Assembly: GCF_051131135.1 (NCBI RefSeq)
Contig: NZ_CP151274.1
Coordinates: 434,001 to 498,000 of the forward strand
Reading direction: 5' to 3'
From: Thermogladius sp023256015
Lineage (GTDB): Archaea > Thermoproteota > Thermoprotei_A > Sulfolobales > Desulfurococcaceae
DNA: 64,000 nt
The position numbers were made by a program, and so were the translations under genes. Numbering within the stretch: the stretch's first letter is position 1; each line of letters begins with the position of its first letter. Shown here piece after piece: positions 20,810 through 29,445 of the stretch. The notes under the pieces are model-generated. The model ran no database searches. It was given only the letters and a program-made list of their open reading frames with translations, and was not told the DNA's origin.

Positions 20810-21972
20810 ACCAGAGGCTCCACTCCTCTATCGCCCACGTAATTTGCTAGCTTCTTGAGAATTAAATATATGGCGTAGGGAGCCTCCATCTCCAGCCTGA
20901 CCCCCCTCTTCAGGTTTAGCTTCTGGTCGAATACCCTGAAGCCAGCGAAATCTATGAGAGGGCTCACCACTACTCTCCCCGACCATGCGAAGAGGTCGGT
21001 GAAACTAAAGGGCTCGGCCTCTTTGAACTCCGCCACCTTGAGGCCCGCTTTACCATTGATGCCGCCCTCGAACCTAGACAGGCGCGTGATGTCCATTGTG
21101 ACGACCTTGTCGACCTTAACACACAAGTCGCTCAGTAGGTTGCTAAGGTACTCGCCGGGCAGCCTGTACAACACGCCCCTCTCACTGTGTCTAGGAGGGC
21201 TCCTGAAGCCCTCTGCGGCTACCACCTTCTCGGCCAGACCCATCTCGAGCGCGAGTTTTAAAACCCTTTTCCTGAACCCCACCTCGCTTTCACCAAAGTA
21301 CACAAACCCAGCTCTACTGGAGGTATCCGATGGGAAGAGGCGCGAGACGTCCATGTTTTCGCAGGAGACGTAGTCAGCTATGGAGGCTCTCGCCTCCCTC
21401 GTTAGGTCTAGCGCGAGGTCGTCGGAGACTCTCACGTGGAACCCCCTATGCCCCGAGAAGTAGACCTTGACGTCTCTAAACCCGAAGTCGTCTTCGAGGA
21501 TCTCGCGTAGCTTGGAGGCTTCACTAAGCCCTTTCCTAAAGCACTCGGGCTCTATAACGCTCACCTCGACGGGCTCAGAGCCGGAGGGGCACTTCTCGGC
21601 GTGTTCACCGAGAACGCTGTTGTCCTCGACGCACACTTTCAACTTGAGTTCGCACCCGGGGAGGTGGTCCACGTCTATGTCGAATATGAGCTCCGAGCCC
21701 TTCCAGCCCTTCATACTCATGTTCTCGGCGGAGGGGTCTTCGTAGACTGCTGACGAGTAGTACAGGTGTAGCGGCGTCTTCTGGTCCAGAATGAAGTGGT
21801 ACAGCTGGGCCATCGAGGGGAAACTCAGGTGTCTCACGTAAGTCTCGCTCTCGAGGTCTACGAGAGCTATCTCTCTCGAATGGAGGTTAGGCGGCTCTAC
21901 AAGAGGCCTTCTACTATAGTATTGCCTGAGCACTCTCCGGAGAAAATGCTTATTCGACTCGCGGCGATACAT
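20806..21972 (-). CDS. priS: DNA primase small (catalytic) subunit
   Basis: The catalytic subunit of the archaeal/eukaryotic primase, which makes RNA/DNA primers. Catalytic acidic residues are seen in ELIFDIDVDHL (D98, D100). The zinc-binding insertion follows (C107, C115, C129 region), and SGHRGFHVRV (about residues 167-176) is the nucleotide-binding motif. Its 388-aa length is slightly longer than the Sulfolobus enzyme. The ORF overlaps the end of PCNA by 23 nt and the start of Gins15 by 4 nt, so replisome genes are translated as a block. PriL is not in the window. Confidence 0.94.
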   Translation of the reverse strand: MYRRESNKHFLRRVLRQYYSRRPLVEPPNLHSREIALVDLESETYVRHLSFPSMAQLYHFILDQKTPLHLYYSSAVYEDPSAENMSMKGWKGSELIFDIDVDHLPGCELKLKVCVEDNSVLGEHAEKCPSGSEPVEVSVIEPECFRKGLSEASKLREILEDDFGFRDVKVYFSGHRGFHVRVSDDLALDLTREARASIADYVSCENMDVSRLFPSDTSSRAGFVYFGESEVGFRKRVLKLALEMGLAEKVVAAEGFRSPPRHSERGVLYRLPGEYLSNLLSDLCVKVDKVVTMDITRLSRFEGGINGKAGLKVAEFKEAEPFSFTDLFAWSGRVVVSPLIDFAGFRVFDQKLNLKRGVRLEMEAPYAIYLILKKLANYVGDRGVEPLV

Positions 21973-22699
21973 AGAACGTTAGCCTTCCGCCCTGCGAGAT
22001 GTCGAATACGAGTCTCATGGGCATGTTAGGCCCGTAACTGAGAGTGAGGCCCTCTGCTACCGGCGAGATCCTCGAGATCTCTACCAGGTACTCCATGCTG
22101 TAGCTGGTTTTCGCGTCAGCGCTGGCGGCGTACTCGAGGAGGGACCCGTCTTCGAGCGATAGCTCGATCTTCGCCTCGGCCACGTCGCTAGACGAGGAGA
22201 ATACCAACTTGCTAGAGCCCGCCTCGGACTCTAGCGTGATCACGTCGCCGACTACCTCCAGCTCTTTCAACACGTCCGCAAAGATAGCCGGCTGGATTCT
22301 AGCGGTTACCGGGAACTCGAGCTCTATCTCGGATAATTCCTCGACAGTTGACACCTCGATATTGGGTAAGATGAACGTCCTCGTCCCGTGACCGTGAAAC
22401 GTCACACCTAGCCTACCGCCTTCGAAAGTCTCCAGTGCGAGCTCGTCCCCCTTTGAGGCTAGTTTGAGTATTTTAGAGAAGTCCTCGAAGTTGACGCCGA
22501 ACCTCTCCTCCCCGCCGACTTCGTACTCGGCGAACGACTCCTTCGGGATTACTAGGTCTATTAGGGCGGTATTAGACGAGTCTAGAGCCCTCATCCTTAG
22601 ACCACCGGCGTCGGCCTTGAAGACGCCCTCCTCGATGATCTTGGCAATAGAAGAAACTACGTACTTCCATATCGCCGCGTTCGAGAACTTGAGCCTCAA
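21950..22699 (-). CDS. pcn: DNA polymerase sliding clamp PCNA
   Basis: Sliding clamp for PolB, FEN1 and ligase. The 249-residue length after start correction matches the family. The N-terminal domain runs LRLKFSNAAIWKYVVSSIAKI..FKADAGGLRMRALDSSNTALIDLVIPKESF. The interdomain connector contains FILPNIEVSTVEELSEIELEFP, and the C-terminal domain has GLTLSYGPNMPMRLVFDIS. The frame continues to an ATG at 22723, but TTG at 22699 starts at the conserved LRLKF with GGTGG 7 nt upstream, and a GGTTTAATT promoter box (about 22738-22748) supports it. Crenarchaea often have three PCNAs; only one is here. Confidence 0.95.
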   Translation of the reverse strand: MRLKFSNAAIWKYVVSSIAKIIEEGVFKADAGGLRMRALDSSNTALIDLVIPKESFAEYEVGGEERFGVNFEDFSKILKLASKGDELALETFEGGRLGVTFHGHGTRTFILPNIEVSTVEELSEIELEFPVTARIQPAIFADVLKELEVVGDVITLESEAGSSKLVFSSSSDVAEAKIELSLEDGSLLEYAASADAKTSYSMEYLVEISRISPVAEGLTLSYGPNMPMRLVFDISQGGRLTFYVSPRVE

Positions 22700-22791
22700 G
22701 CAGTGACCACCCGCTCTATGCAACTAGTTAGGCTCCAGAGGAATTAAACCTTGGGGGCCTAGTAGGAGCGCCCAGCAACCCGCCCGACCGT

Positions 22792-23136
22792 CTACTCGTA
22801 CTCCCTCCAGACGTGCCCGCATCTCCTGCACTTGTAAAACCTCGTCGGAGGCTCGTCAGCGGCTCTCGTCTGGATGAACCAGTAGTACGCCTCGTGGTAA
22901 CCGCACTTCGGGCAAGTCACTTCCCTGGTTATAGGCAGGTTGGCCTCGCCGCTGTCTTTCAGCACGAGCGTCTTCTCCTTCTCCGAGTGCTCGATTTTCA
23001 CCTTCAACCCGTAGAGGGCCAGGTCTCGCTCTGTGGCCTTTACCTTGTAACCACACCTGGAGCAAACTAGGTAGTATGTCCCGCCCTCGTTCACAGGCTT
23101 CATTAGACCCCCGCAACGAGGGCAAAACCGTGGCAT
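22792..23136 (-). CDS. tfs: transcription factor S (TFIIS/RPB9-like)
   Basis: An RNA polymerase cleavage factor that rescues backtracked complexes. It has an N-terminal zinc ribbon (CPRCGG..CSRCGY) and a C-terminal zinc ribbon (CPKCGYHEAYYW..CRRCGHVW). The latter includes the acidic catalytic loop TRAADEPPTRF that inserts into the polymerase active site, so this is the active TFS type. 114 aa, normal. Its start overlaps the 3' end of the upstream unknown gene by 34 nt. Confidence 0.95.
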   Translation of the reverse strand: MPRFCPRCGGLMKPVNEGGTYYLVCSRCGYKVKATERDLALYGLKVKIEHSEKEKTLVLKDSGEANLPITREVTCPKCGYHEAYYWFIQTRAADEPPTRFYKCRRCGHVWREYE

Positions 23137-23405
23137 GGTGTCTCGCCGCAGACAACCGACTCTAGAGCCTCTACACCACCCAGACTTATATACTTGACAA
23201 GACTGGAGGCGAGTCTTATAAAGCTACAGTACTTCTCCCTTAACGGTAGGTACTGGGAGCCCTCTACGACCCTCAACCCCAGCCAGGCGTGGTCGTACTT
23301 CGAGCCTTCGCAGTTCACTACTATCGACAACTCGTTGAAAGTGGACAGGCTTCTAACGGCTTCTCGCAGGCTGAACAGCCTATCGAGGGCCTGGACTATT
23401 TTCAT
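23103..23405 (-). CDS. hypothetical protein between Rpo11 and TFS, 100 aa
   Basis: I do not recognise this small soluble protein. A helical N-terminus (MKIVQALDRLFSLREAVRSL) is followed by strands (ELSIVVNCEG, WLGLRVVEG) and a helix with cysteines (SFIRLASSLVKYI, VVCGETPCHG). Its 3' end overlaps TFS by 34 nt, and an 82-nt spacer separates it from Rpo11. Its fixed position in a transcription/replication operon and normal codon use suggest a conserved function tied to RNA polymerase or RNA processing, but that is inference only. Confidence 0.6.
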   Translation of the reverse strand: MKIVQALDRLFSLREAVRSLSTFNELSIVVNCEGSKYDHAWLGLRVVEGSQYLPLREKYCSFIRLASSLVKYISLGGVEALESVVCGETPCHGFALVAGV

Positions 23406-23487
23406 CTCTTCTAAAAATTTCCCCTGTATACTGCCAGTACTATGATGTCGTCGAGTAACGCTACAGCTAGTACCCTCGACTCCCTCT

Positions 23488-23763
23488 TCATAGCTTCTCC
23501 TCTACCAGGCTCCTGAAAGCTCTTATGTCGCCGACTAGCTTGTCTATTATCTCTACGAGGACCTTGAGGGGGTCTTCGCCCTGCTTCGTGACTATTGTTA
23601 GCTCCATTCTCTCTTGGAGCGGGTGCGGAATCCTGTACGCGCTGTACTCCACTCTCGGGTCTAGGAGAGCCTCTTTTGCTAGCAGGTTTCCAATTGTATG
23701 GTCCTCTCCCTGGATCTCTATCACCAGCTCGTTCCCCTCCCTCTTGAGAATTCTCACTTCCAT
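23488..23763 (-). CDS. rpo11: RNA polymerase subunit Rpo11 (RpoL)
   Basis: An assembly subunit that dimerises with Rpo3, homologous to the C-terminal part of bacterial alpha. The family core GEDHTIGNLLAKEALLDPRVEYSAYRIPHPL is complete and is followed by the long C-terminal helix ending DIRAFRSLVEEKL. ATG at 23763 (91 aa) was chosen over GTG at 23775 because GGTGG lies just upstream and homologues begin at MEVRIL. It sits between DUF2067 and the small unknown gene. Confidence 0.95.
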   Translation of the reverse strand: MEVRILKREGNELVIEIQGEDHTIGNLLAKEALLDPRVEYSAYRIPHPLQERMELTIVTKQGEDPLKVLVEIIDKLVGDIRAFRSLVEEKL

Positions 23764-23789
23764 CGGTGAAACCACCGGTTGCTCGCTGG

Positions 23790-24410
23790 CTAGCCAGTAC
23801 TATACTTTAGCTTTTTTAAAAATTCATCTACACCCTGGACCCACTCGATATTCAAGACGATAGACCCCTCTTCATCCCTCCTCAGGTGCGAGAACGCGAG
23901 AGCCCTCTCCAGGATCTCCTCCAGAGGGGCCCCTGTTAGAGCGCCTATAGTTAACAGGTAGTACTTCGTCGACAACCCTCTCACGTTGCCGGGCATTCTC
24001 TTGGCTAGTTCTATTATCCTCTTGGACAGCTCGTAGACCACCTCTTTGCCCGCGTTAGTTATTACCCTGTTGCTGTCCTTGTCTAGAGCGGCCGTGAACC
24101 CCCTCCTCCTCAACACCTCTACTAAAACACGGGGCGGGAAGGTCGAGCCGAGGTCCCTGAACAAAGCGTTAAGCTCGAAGGAGGACCCTCCTCTACCAGC
24201 CCTGGGTAACCCGGCTAACAGGCTCTTGATCCTGGCCCAGGCCCTCTTGATCTCCGACTCGTATCCGTGGAACTCTATCGATATCCAGTTGTCGTGGATG
24301 GTTATAGTGTATTCGCCTACAAGAGCTACGTGCTCGCTTATCCTCTCAGCTATCTTCTCGCAGGGCTCGCTGATACACCTCACTCTGAAAACTCTTTTGA
24401 CGAGAGGCAT
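23790..24410 (-). CDS. DUF2067 family protein
   Basis: A conserved archaeal protein of unknown function, 206 aa. The N-terminal half has an RNA-binding-like alpha/beta look (CEKIAERISEHVALVGEYTITIHDNWISIEF). The C-terminal half is helical and basic (ITNAGKEVVYELSKRIIELAKRMPGNVRGLSTKYYLLTIGALTG, given here in parts). Homologues are usually encoded next to exosome Csl4 and RpoL, as here, suggesting a role in RNA metabolism. ATG at 24410 overlaps the Csl4 stop (TGATG) and has GGTG 5 nt upstream. Confidence 0.78.
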   Translation of the reverse strand: MPLVKRVFRVRCISEPCEKIAERISEHVALVGEYTITIHDNWISIEFHGYESEIKRAWARIKSLLAGLPRAGRGGSSFELNALFRDLGSTFPPRVLVEVLRRRGFTAALDKDSNRVITNAGKEVVYELSKRIIELAKRMPGNVRGLSTKYYLLTIGALTGAPLEEILERALAFSHLRRDEEGSIVLNIEWVQGVDEFLKKLKYSTG

Positions 24411-24976
24411 CACTGCACCTTCACGAGTACGTAGTTCGTGCTCACCTTCCTCTTGTTAACCTGCCCGCACACGCTGCAGACCAGCCTGCCGCCCTCGTAC
24501 ACTAGCTCGCCTCCGCAGTAGTTACACCTCGCGTACACCACGCCCAGCTGCGGCTCCTTGATGGATAGCTGGAAAACCCCTTTCCCACCTATCACCTTGG
24601 CTTTGACCACGTCGCTGACCCTGACAACGTCGAACATGGTCTCCACGTATGCTTGGCTGGCCTGGGAGACGTGTATGACCCCAGTCATACTCACAGGCTT
24701 TACAGACCTTTTGTCTTCGACCCAGTAAATTCTCACAAATGCTAGGTCGTCGTTCATGTGTACTACTACACCCTCTACTATGTCGCCTACGCGTGGTACG
24801 AGAGTCTTGGCGACAGCGGGTTTTACGCTCACGGACTTCCTCAACTTATCCGCGAAAACCACGCCTACGACGCTGCTCCTGAGCCTCCCACTAGCATCCT
24901 CGTACACGCCACTACCCGCTATGAACTCCTCTAGGACCCCCAAGACGTCGCCCGGTGTGACCTTGTCGCTACTCAA
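24410..24976 (-). CDS. csl4: exosome cap subunit Csl4
   Basis: An RNA-binding cap subunit of the archaeal exosome, alternative to Rrp4. It has an N-terminal beta domain (TPGDVLGVLEEF..GSGVYEDASGRLRSSVVG), an S1 domain (about residues 55-135, GDIVEGVVVHMNDDLAFVRI..GVIHVSQ) and a C-terminal zinc ribbon (CNYCGGELVYEGGRLVCSVC). 188 aa, normal. It is encoded apart from the Rrp4/41/42 cluster, which is at 59-61 kb in this window. It overlaps the METTL5-like gene by 4 nt. Confidence 0.94.
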   Translation of the reverse strand: MSSDKVTPGDVLGVLEEFIAGSGVYEDASGRLRSSVVGVVFADKLRKSVSVKPAVAKTLVPRVGDIVEGVVVHMNDDLAFVRIYWVEDKRSVKPVSMTGVIHVSQASQAYVETMFDVVRVSDVVKAKVIGGKGVFQLSIKEPQLGVVYARCNYCGGELVYEGGRLVCSVCGQVNKRKVSTNYVLVKVQ

Positions 24977-25644
24977 CCCAGACCCCTCTTTAGCACGACG
25001 TAGAACGCCTTGAACCTGTGCACCCTCCTACGGTGGGTCTCGAACATCATCGGTATTTTTAATTCAAGAAAGCCTATTTTAACGACTCCGAAACCTTTTT
25101 CAGCAGCATGCGCCCTAACCAGCTCAACGGCCTTCTCCGTGTACTTGTGGATCGAGTAGACGCTGCCCGCGACGTCTAGCGCCGAGCTCAGGAAGCCCAT
25201 GTCAAGCCCCCGGTTGCTCTCGTACACGCCGAAAGGCGGGTTCATTAAGACCGTGTCAACGCTTACGACGGGGTTGTAGAGGGCGTCGGCGACCATGTAG
25301 ACGACCCTCCTACAGAGCTGGCGGCTGTGGCGGCAGTGGGCCTCCCTCGCGTATTCCAGCACCCCCTCGTCTATGTCAAGACATATACCGAGCCTGGCCC
25401 CCAGCATCAGCGCTCCGAATACGAACCTGCCAGTACCACACCCCAGCTCCAGGACAACGGAGTCCTCAATATCCCCCATCATGTACGCGTCCCAGAGAAC
25501 AGCCGCAGCGACGTCCGGCGACGTCTCGTACTGCTCCAGCTCTCTCCTTGGATGCGGGTAACGAGGTAGTTTGGAGAGGGCTATTTCGAGGCCCTTCTTG
25601 TCTAAACTACCACGGGAAGACGTACTTTTCAACCCCCCAGACAA
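24973..25644 (-). CDS. METTL5-like rRNA N6-adenine methyltransferase
   Basis: A SAM-dependent methyltransferase of the METTL5 family; the eukaryotic member makes m6A in 18S rRNA. SAM motif I is LELGCGTGRFVFGALMLGA (about residues 71-89). The catalytic motif is NPPFG (about residue 137) followed by GLDMGFLSSALDVAGSVYS, highly characteristic. The family N-terminal signature RRELEQYETSPDVAA is present. The ORF start overlaps Dph2 by 38 nt; the first 15 residues are not conserved and the start could be a little further in. Confidence 0.9.
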   Translation of the reverse strand: MSGGLKSTSSRGSLDKKGLEIALSKLPRYPHPRRELEQYETSPDVAAAVLWDAYMMGDIEDSVVLELGCGTGRFVFGALMLGARLGICLDIDEGVLEYAREAHCRHSRQLCRRVVYMVADALYNPVVSVDTVLMNPPFGVYESNRGLDMGFLSSALDVAGSVYSIHKYTEKAVELVRAHAAEKGFGVVKIGFLELKIPMMFETHRRRVHRFKAFYVVLKRGLG

Positions 25645-26617
25645 GCATGGCGAGCTCTCCTGGTGTGAGGACCGGCTTGTGGAAGCCGTGGAAGTCGTCG
25701 AGGGGCAGCCTAGGACAGCTCGTGACGACTATGAAGTCGGGCCTGAACGTCTCGTCTATCGTGAGGAGCCTGTCCAAGGTTAGGTAGGAGACGGTCGTCA
25801 CGACGTACTCGACCCCAATCTTCTCCATCAGCTTGGCGACCATGTTTAGTACACTAGGCCTGAACTGTCCCGGCCTCGCGCCGGCGACCACTACTGCTCT
25901 CCTCAAAGCCTGGTTGCGGAGTTTGACTACCGTGTAAACCCTCTCCCTGATCAACTTGCGTGCTTCTACTGATGGATCCCAGACCTTCCCCCTGTAGGGG
26001 TCGTAGGCCAGCAAGTTGTCGGTATATAGGGCCGCGCCCAACGCGTGGAACAGCCCCCCAGAGACTAGTAGGAACCCGTCCACCGAGCCCGCCAGTGCTA
26101 TTACAGAGCGGTAGTCGCACCCGAGTATAGGTCTATCCTCGGCCTCTCTAACGTCGAAACCCCTGCTGGACAGGTAATCTGCGACCCTCTTAGCCACAAG
26201 GCGCTCCGTTAAAGGGCTGACCACGGCCACCCTCCTCCAAGACCTAGACCTCAGCGAACCCTCTATCTCCAGTAAAGACTCGGCGCGGGGTGTCACGTCG
26301 TAGTAGACCGGGACGTACACGACCCTCAAGGGGGGCTCGACCTCGGCGAGGGGGTACTCGGCGTGCCCGACGTGGACCACTAAGTCGGGTCTCAGGAGGG
26401 CTGTCTCTTCCAGCGGGATGTCGCAAGCACCGAACGAGGGCGACGCCGAGTAGTAGACCTCGACGTCCCTTACCTTCCTTAGGAGGCCTCCTAGGCAGTC
26501 GTACAGCTTCTTTAGTCCGTCGGGGGCCTGTAAGAGAACCCGGGGCCTCGAGGCAGGTATCGAAGATAGCTCCTCTACTAATAGGCTCTCCTCAACAATG
26601 TAGGTGTCGCATTTCAA
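25607..26617 (-). CDS. dph2: diphthamide synthase subunit Dph2
   Basis: An atypical radical SAM enzyme transferring the 3-amino-3-carboxypropyl group to a histidine of EF-2, the first step of diphthamide synthesis. Three widely spaced cysteines for the 4Fe-4S cluster are visible in FGACDIP, LGCDYRSV and TSCPRLP, the hallmark of Dph2. 336 aa, normal. Its substrate EF-2, with a histidine at the modified position, is encoded at 54842-57052 in the same window. It lies between L10e and the METTL5-like gene. Confidence 0.94.
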   Translation of the reverse strand: MKCDTYIVEESLLVEELSSIPASRPRVLLQAPDGLKKLYDCLGGLLRKVRDVEVYYSASPSFGACDIPLEETALLRPDLVVHVGHAEYPLAEVEPPLRVVYVPVYYDVTPRAESLLEIEGSLRSRSWRRVAVVSPLTERLVAKRVADYLSSRGFDVREAEDRPILGCDYRSVIALAGSVDGFLLVSGGLFHALGAALYTDNLLAYDPYRGKVWDPSVEARKLIRERVYTVVKLRNQALRRAVVVAGARPGQFRPSVLNMVAKLMEKIGVEYVVTTVSYLTLDRLLTIDETFRPDFIVVTSCPRLPLDDFHGFHKPVLTPGELAMLVWGVEKYVFPW

Positions 26618-26662
26618 GGTACTAACCTTTCGGACTGAAAACGGCTCTTGACAGCGTAGCTA

Positions 26663-27184
26663 CTACTGCCCAACATCTGCCTGGATAGGCTCTATGACCA
26701 CCCTTGCCGGCAGAGGTAGCTTAGACGCCGCTATCTTCATAGACTTCTTGGCTTCGTCCAAGTGCTCCTTCTTCACGTAGAGCTCCACGATCACGTCGCC
26801 GGGGCTGACCCTGGCGGCCAATCCGATGGGTTTGCCAAAGGACAGCCTCATACCGTCCTGCAACCTGTCAGCACCGGCAAACGCCATCATCTTGTTCTCC
26901 CTGATAACGTGGTGGGGGTACTTCTTCACTTTCAGGTAGTAGTTGAAGTCGCCCGCCACGATACTCATCCTCTTGTTGATCATAACACGCGCGGCCTCGA
27001 GAGCGTTGTGCCTGATCTGCCCGGCCTCCTCCGCCACTAGCTTCAGCACGTACTGGTAATCGCCTTTCGGGTTCCCCATCTCGAACTTCGTTATCTTGGG
27101 CTGGGGGACGCCCGGTATGTACTCCTTCCTAGTGTACGGCGGCCCGCTGAAGTGTGTGTAGCACCTCGCCGGTCTCAGAGGCAT
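26663..27184 (-). CDS. rpl10e: 50S ribosomal protein L10e (uL16)
   Basis: A large-subunit protein near the tRNA/P-site and the central protuberance. The start MPLRPARCYTHFSGPPYTRKEYI and the core AGADRLQDGMRLSFGKPIGLAARV are typical. 173 aa, full length. It is the first gene of the minus-strand information operon extending to GINS15, with a TATA-like TTTATTAATC at about 27221-27231. Confidence 0.97.
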   Translation of the reverse strand: MPLRPARCYTHFSGPPYTRKEYIPGVPQPKITKFEMGNPKGDYQYVLKLVAEEAGQIRHNALEAARVMINKRMSIVAGDFNYYLKVKKYPHHVIRENKMMAFAGADRLQDGMRLSFGKPIGLAARVSPGDVIVELYVKKEHLDEAKKSMKIAASKLPLPARVVIEPIQADVGQ

Positions 27185-27337
27185 TTAAGTAGCACCCTAG
27201 AGTATACGAGAACCTTAACTAGATTAATAAAGCTTAGTCCGCACATCCCGACTAGACGGCCTACACAGACCACGCCGCGGTTGGAGTCGGCAAAGTCTAG
27301 GTTAAAACCCCTTCTACACCTAATTTATATCTACGGT

Positions 27338-27435
27338 GCGGGGGTGCCCGAGCCAGGCCAAAGGGGGCGGACTCAAGTAGCCCAGGGGAGATCCGCTGGT
27401 GTAGGCCTGCGTGGGTTCAAATCCCACCCCCCGCA
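27338..27435 (+). tRNA. tRNA-Leu(CAA) with a 13-nt intron
   Basis: Acceptor GCGGGGG/CCCCCGC, discriminator A, long variable arm. The anticodon loop is CTCAAGA (anticodon CAA) after removal of TAGCCCAGGGGAG, a 13-nt insertion at the canonical position 37/38. GGAG in the intron can pair with CTC of the anticodon loop, as expected for a bulge-helix-bulge. The mature tRNA is 85 nt and differs from tRNA-Leu(TAA) at 62778-62862 at only two bases. Confidence 0.93.
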
Positions 27436-27454
27436 CTAAGTTGGAGGAGAACCG

Positions 27455-28315
27455 ATGAAGGTGCCCCTTATAGCGGCTTTCACGAGGTGTTGCCTCGGCG
27501 AACTCCTTCTGTTTACAGTGCTCGTGTCTAGCATAATTTTCATGATACAGCTGTTCTTCACACCCGTCGTAGTCATCGTCAGCGGTCTAAGCTCTATAGT
27601 GAACGCCCCGCCGGCGCAACCGGCTAGCGTTGGCGTGTTACTTGCGAACGAGTGCGAGATCCCCCTAGTAGTCTACTGCCCCTCCGTAGCCGAGGGTTCC
27701 CGTGGAGGCGTCGAGATGCTGGCTTCTACGGGGCTGTTAAAACTACTCCAGTACGGGGGCGAGCCGCCAACCCGCCTCCAAGCCGAGGTCAAGATCGGCC
27801 CGGTGAAAACCAGCGTCGTCATCACGGGCTCCTTCCCTGGAGAGGCGCCGGCGTTGAAACCTGTCTCGGGGTGTAACGAGAGCCTGCACCCCTTGTCGAT
27901 AGCTTCCTCTAGTGTAGTGCGCGAGTTCGAGAACGTGGGAGAAGTGCTCGTCTACTTTGCTCTAGCCGTACTCCTCCTGGGCTCCCTCTTGCTCGGCTTG
28001 AAAAGAGAGGACGACTTAGCGAACACGGCACAGGTAATTAGGGAGCTAGGAGGCGGGAGAGGGTCCGCAGCCGCTGGTCTTCTCCTCTCGATCGCGGTCA
28101 CGGCCGTGACCGGTGCACTCCTCGGTTTTAGCCTCTCTATAGCTCTGTCGCGTACTCTCACCGTTGTAGCAAAATATCTCCTGAAGGCCCCGATCGTTGT
28201 AAGCCCGTACATAAATTTGGCCGGTTTCGCGCGCTCTTACGCTTTGATAGCAGCCATCGCTCTACTACCCCACACGCTCATAGTCAGGAGGGTGACGAGG
28301 AGGGTGTACGAGTGA
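27455..28315 (+). CDS. FtsX/MacB-type ABC permease, first subunit
   Basis: A 286-residue membrane protein with the type VII ABC topology: one N-terminal helix (about residues 12-40), an extracytoplasmic domain with four cysteines (about 45-165), then three helices (about 168-190, 207-236, 250-273). VIRELGGGRGSAAAGLLLSIAVTAV resembles the FtsX coupling segment (R-E-x-G-xx-R-A-x-G). ATG at 27455 follows GGAGGAGA, the strongest ribosome-binding site of the region, 19 nt after tRNA-Leu. Overlaps the next permease by 4 nt. Likely pairs with it and with the ATPase at 30961-31626; the substrate is unknown. Confidence 0.72.
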   Translation: MKVPLIAAFTRCCLGELLLFTVLVSSIIFMIQLFFTPVVVIVSGLSSIVNAPPAQPASVGVLLANECEIPLVVYCPSVAEGSRGGVEMLASTGLLKLLQYGGEPPTRLQAEVKIGPVKTSVVITGSFPGEAPALKPVSGCNESLHPLSIASSSVVREFENVGEVLVYFALAVLLLGSLLLGLKREDDLANTAQVIRELGGGRGSAAAGLLLSIAVTAVTGALLGFSLSIALSRTLTVVAKYLLKAPIVVSPYINLAGFARSYALIAAIALLPHTLIVRRVTRRVYE

Positions 28316-29445
28316 ACGTCTTATTGAAACTCTTCTTCGACAAAGACTACTTTGCTTCGGCAGCGGTACTAGCAGTCGTCGTCTCTTTCAGCATGGTCGC
28401 TATAAGCATAGCGGGGGGCATTGTACTAGCACCACTAGAGGTCGCTAGAGGGGGTAGCGACCTCCTGGTCTATAACAGGTACAGCTTCGTGGTGACCGGT
28501 CTATTACCGAGTCGCTTAGCCGAATACGTAGTCAACAGTACTGGCGGGAGATGCGTCCCTGTCGTCTTAGCTCCCGCGCTGATCAACGACGCGACGCCCG
28601 TGGTAGTCCGGGGTGTACCACCAGACAAGGTCCAACAGGTAATTGGTGCAGGCAAGGTTGTCGGAGAGCTGAGAGTAGACGGGTTCAACGCCGTGGTTGG
28701 CGCCCGGGTCTCGAGCAAGCTGGGTGTCTCTCCCGGGGAACTACTCCTACTGAGAGGGGTTTTGAACAACAACGCTGTAGCAGTCGAGGTCTCCGGCGTT
28801 TTCGAGACAGGGACTCTACTGGACGACGAGGTGCTGACGAGCCTTGATACAGCCAGGCTTCTAAGGGGCATAGGCGTAGGCGAGTACAGCGTCTTGACGT
28901 GTAGTAGCCTAGACGAGCAGGCGACCAGGCTATTGGAGGCTATCGCGGGCAACACCAGCGTGGGTTACGGGCTCAAGGTAAGCATACCCAGCTGGCTCGT
29001 CTCCCTGTTCGAGTCGCAGAGAGGGGGGTTCAAAGGAGTCGTGTCGATCAAGGGTTTCGGCGACGTGGTCAACTTGAGTAGGGAGACGAGTCTCCTCGGG
29101 ATAGCCGGCTCCTTGATACTCTCGACGGCCGTACTGGTCGAGACCTCGTCATACTACTTGAAGGCGAAAAGGAAAGTCCTGCACACGATTCTCGAGGTGG
29201 TGCTTGATACGAGGAGGGTGAGGTTTATGGCCGCAGCCTCCCTAATAGCTTTGTTCGTGTCTGGGTATGTTCTCGGGGTCTTGCTTACCTGGCTTCTCCA
29301 CGGGCTATTGCGCTTCCAGGTGCTGTTCCACAGTATCAGCCCCGACCCGCAGCCCGACAACACTTTGCTGTACACCCTGGGCCTCGTGGTGGTTCAGTCG
29401 CTTATCGTGTTGAGAGGTGTCGGCAATATTGGAGAAGAGGCCTAA
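28312..29445 (+). CDS. FtsX/MacB-type ABC permease, second subunit
   Basis: 377 aa. An N-terminal membrane helix (about residues 14-38) is followed by a MacB-like periplasmic-type domain (about 40-255; VVRGVPPDKV, VVGARVSSKLGVSPGELLLL and VAVEVSGVFETGTLLDDEVLTSLDTA are typical of FtsX/MacB core domains). Three more helices follow (about 262-282, 303-333, 350-368). Such permeases transmit force to extracytoplasmic partners or extract lipoproteins rather than moving small solutes. Overlaps its neighbours at both ends, which indicates one operon. Confidence 0.8.
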   Translation: MNVLLKLFFDKDYFASAAVLAVVVSFSMVAISIAGGIVLAPLEVARGGSDLLVYNRYSFVVTGLLPSRLAEYVVNSTGGRCVPVVLAPALINDATPVVVRGVPPDKVQQVIGAGKVVGELRVDGFNAVVGARVSSKLGVSPGELLLLRGVLNNNAVAVEVSGVFETGTLLDDEVLTSLDTARLLRGIGVGEYSVLTCSSLDEQATRLLEAIAGNTSVGYGLKVSIPSWLVSLFESQRGGFKGVVSIKGFGDVVNLSRETSLLGIAGSLILSTAVLVETSSYYLKAKRKVLHTILEVVLDTRRVRFMAAASLIALFVSGYVLGVLLTWLLHGLLRFQVLFHSISPDPQPDNTLLYTLGLVVVQSLIVLRGVGNIGEEA

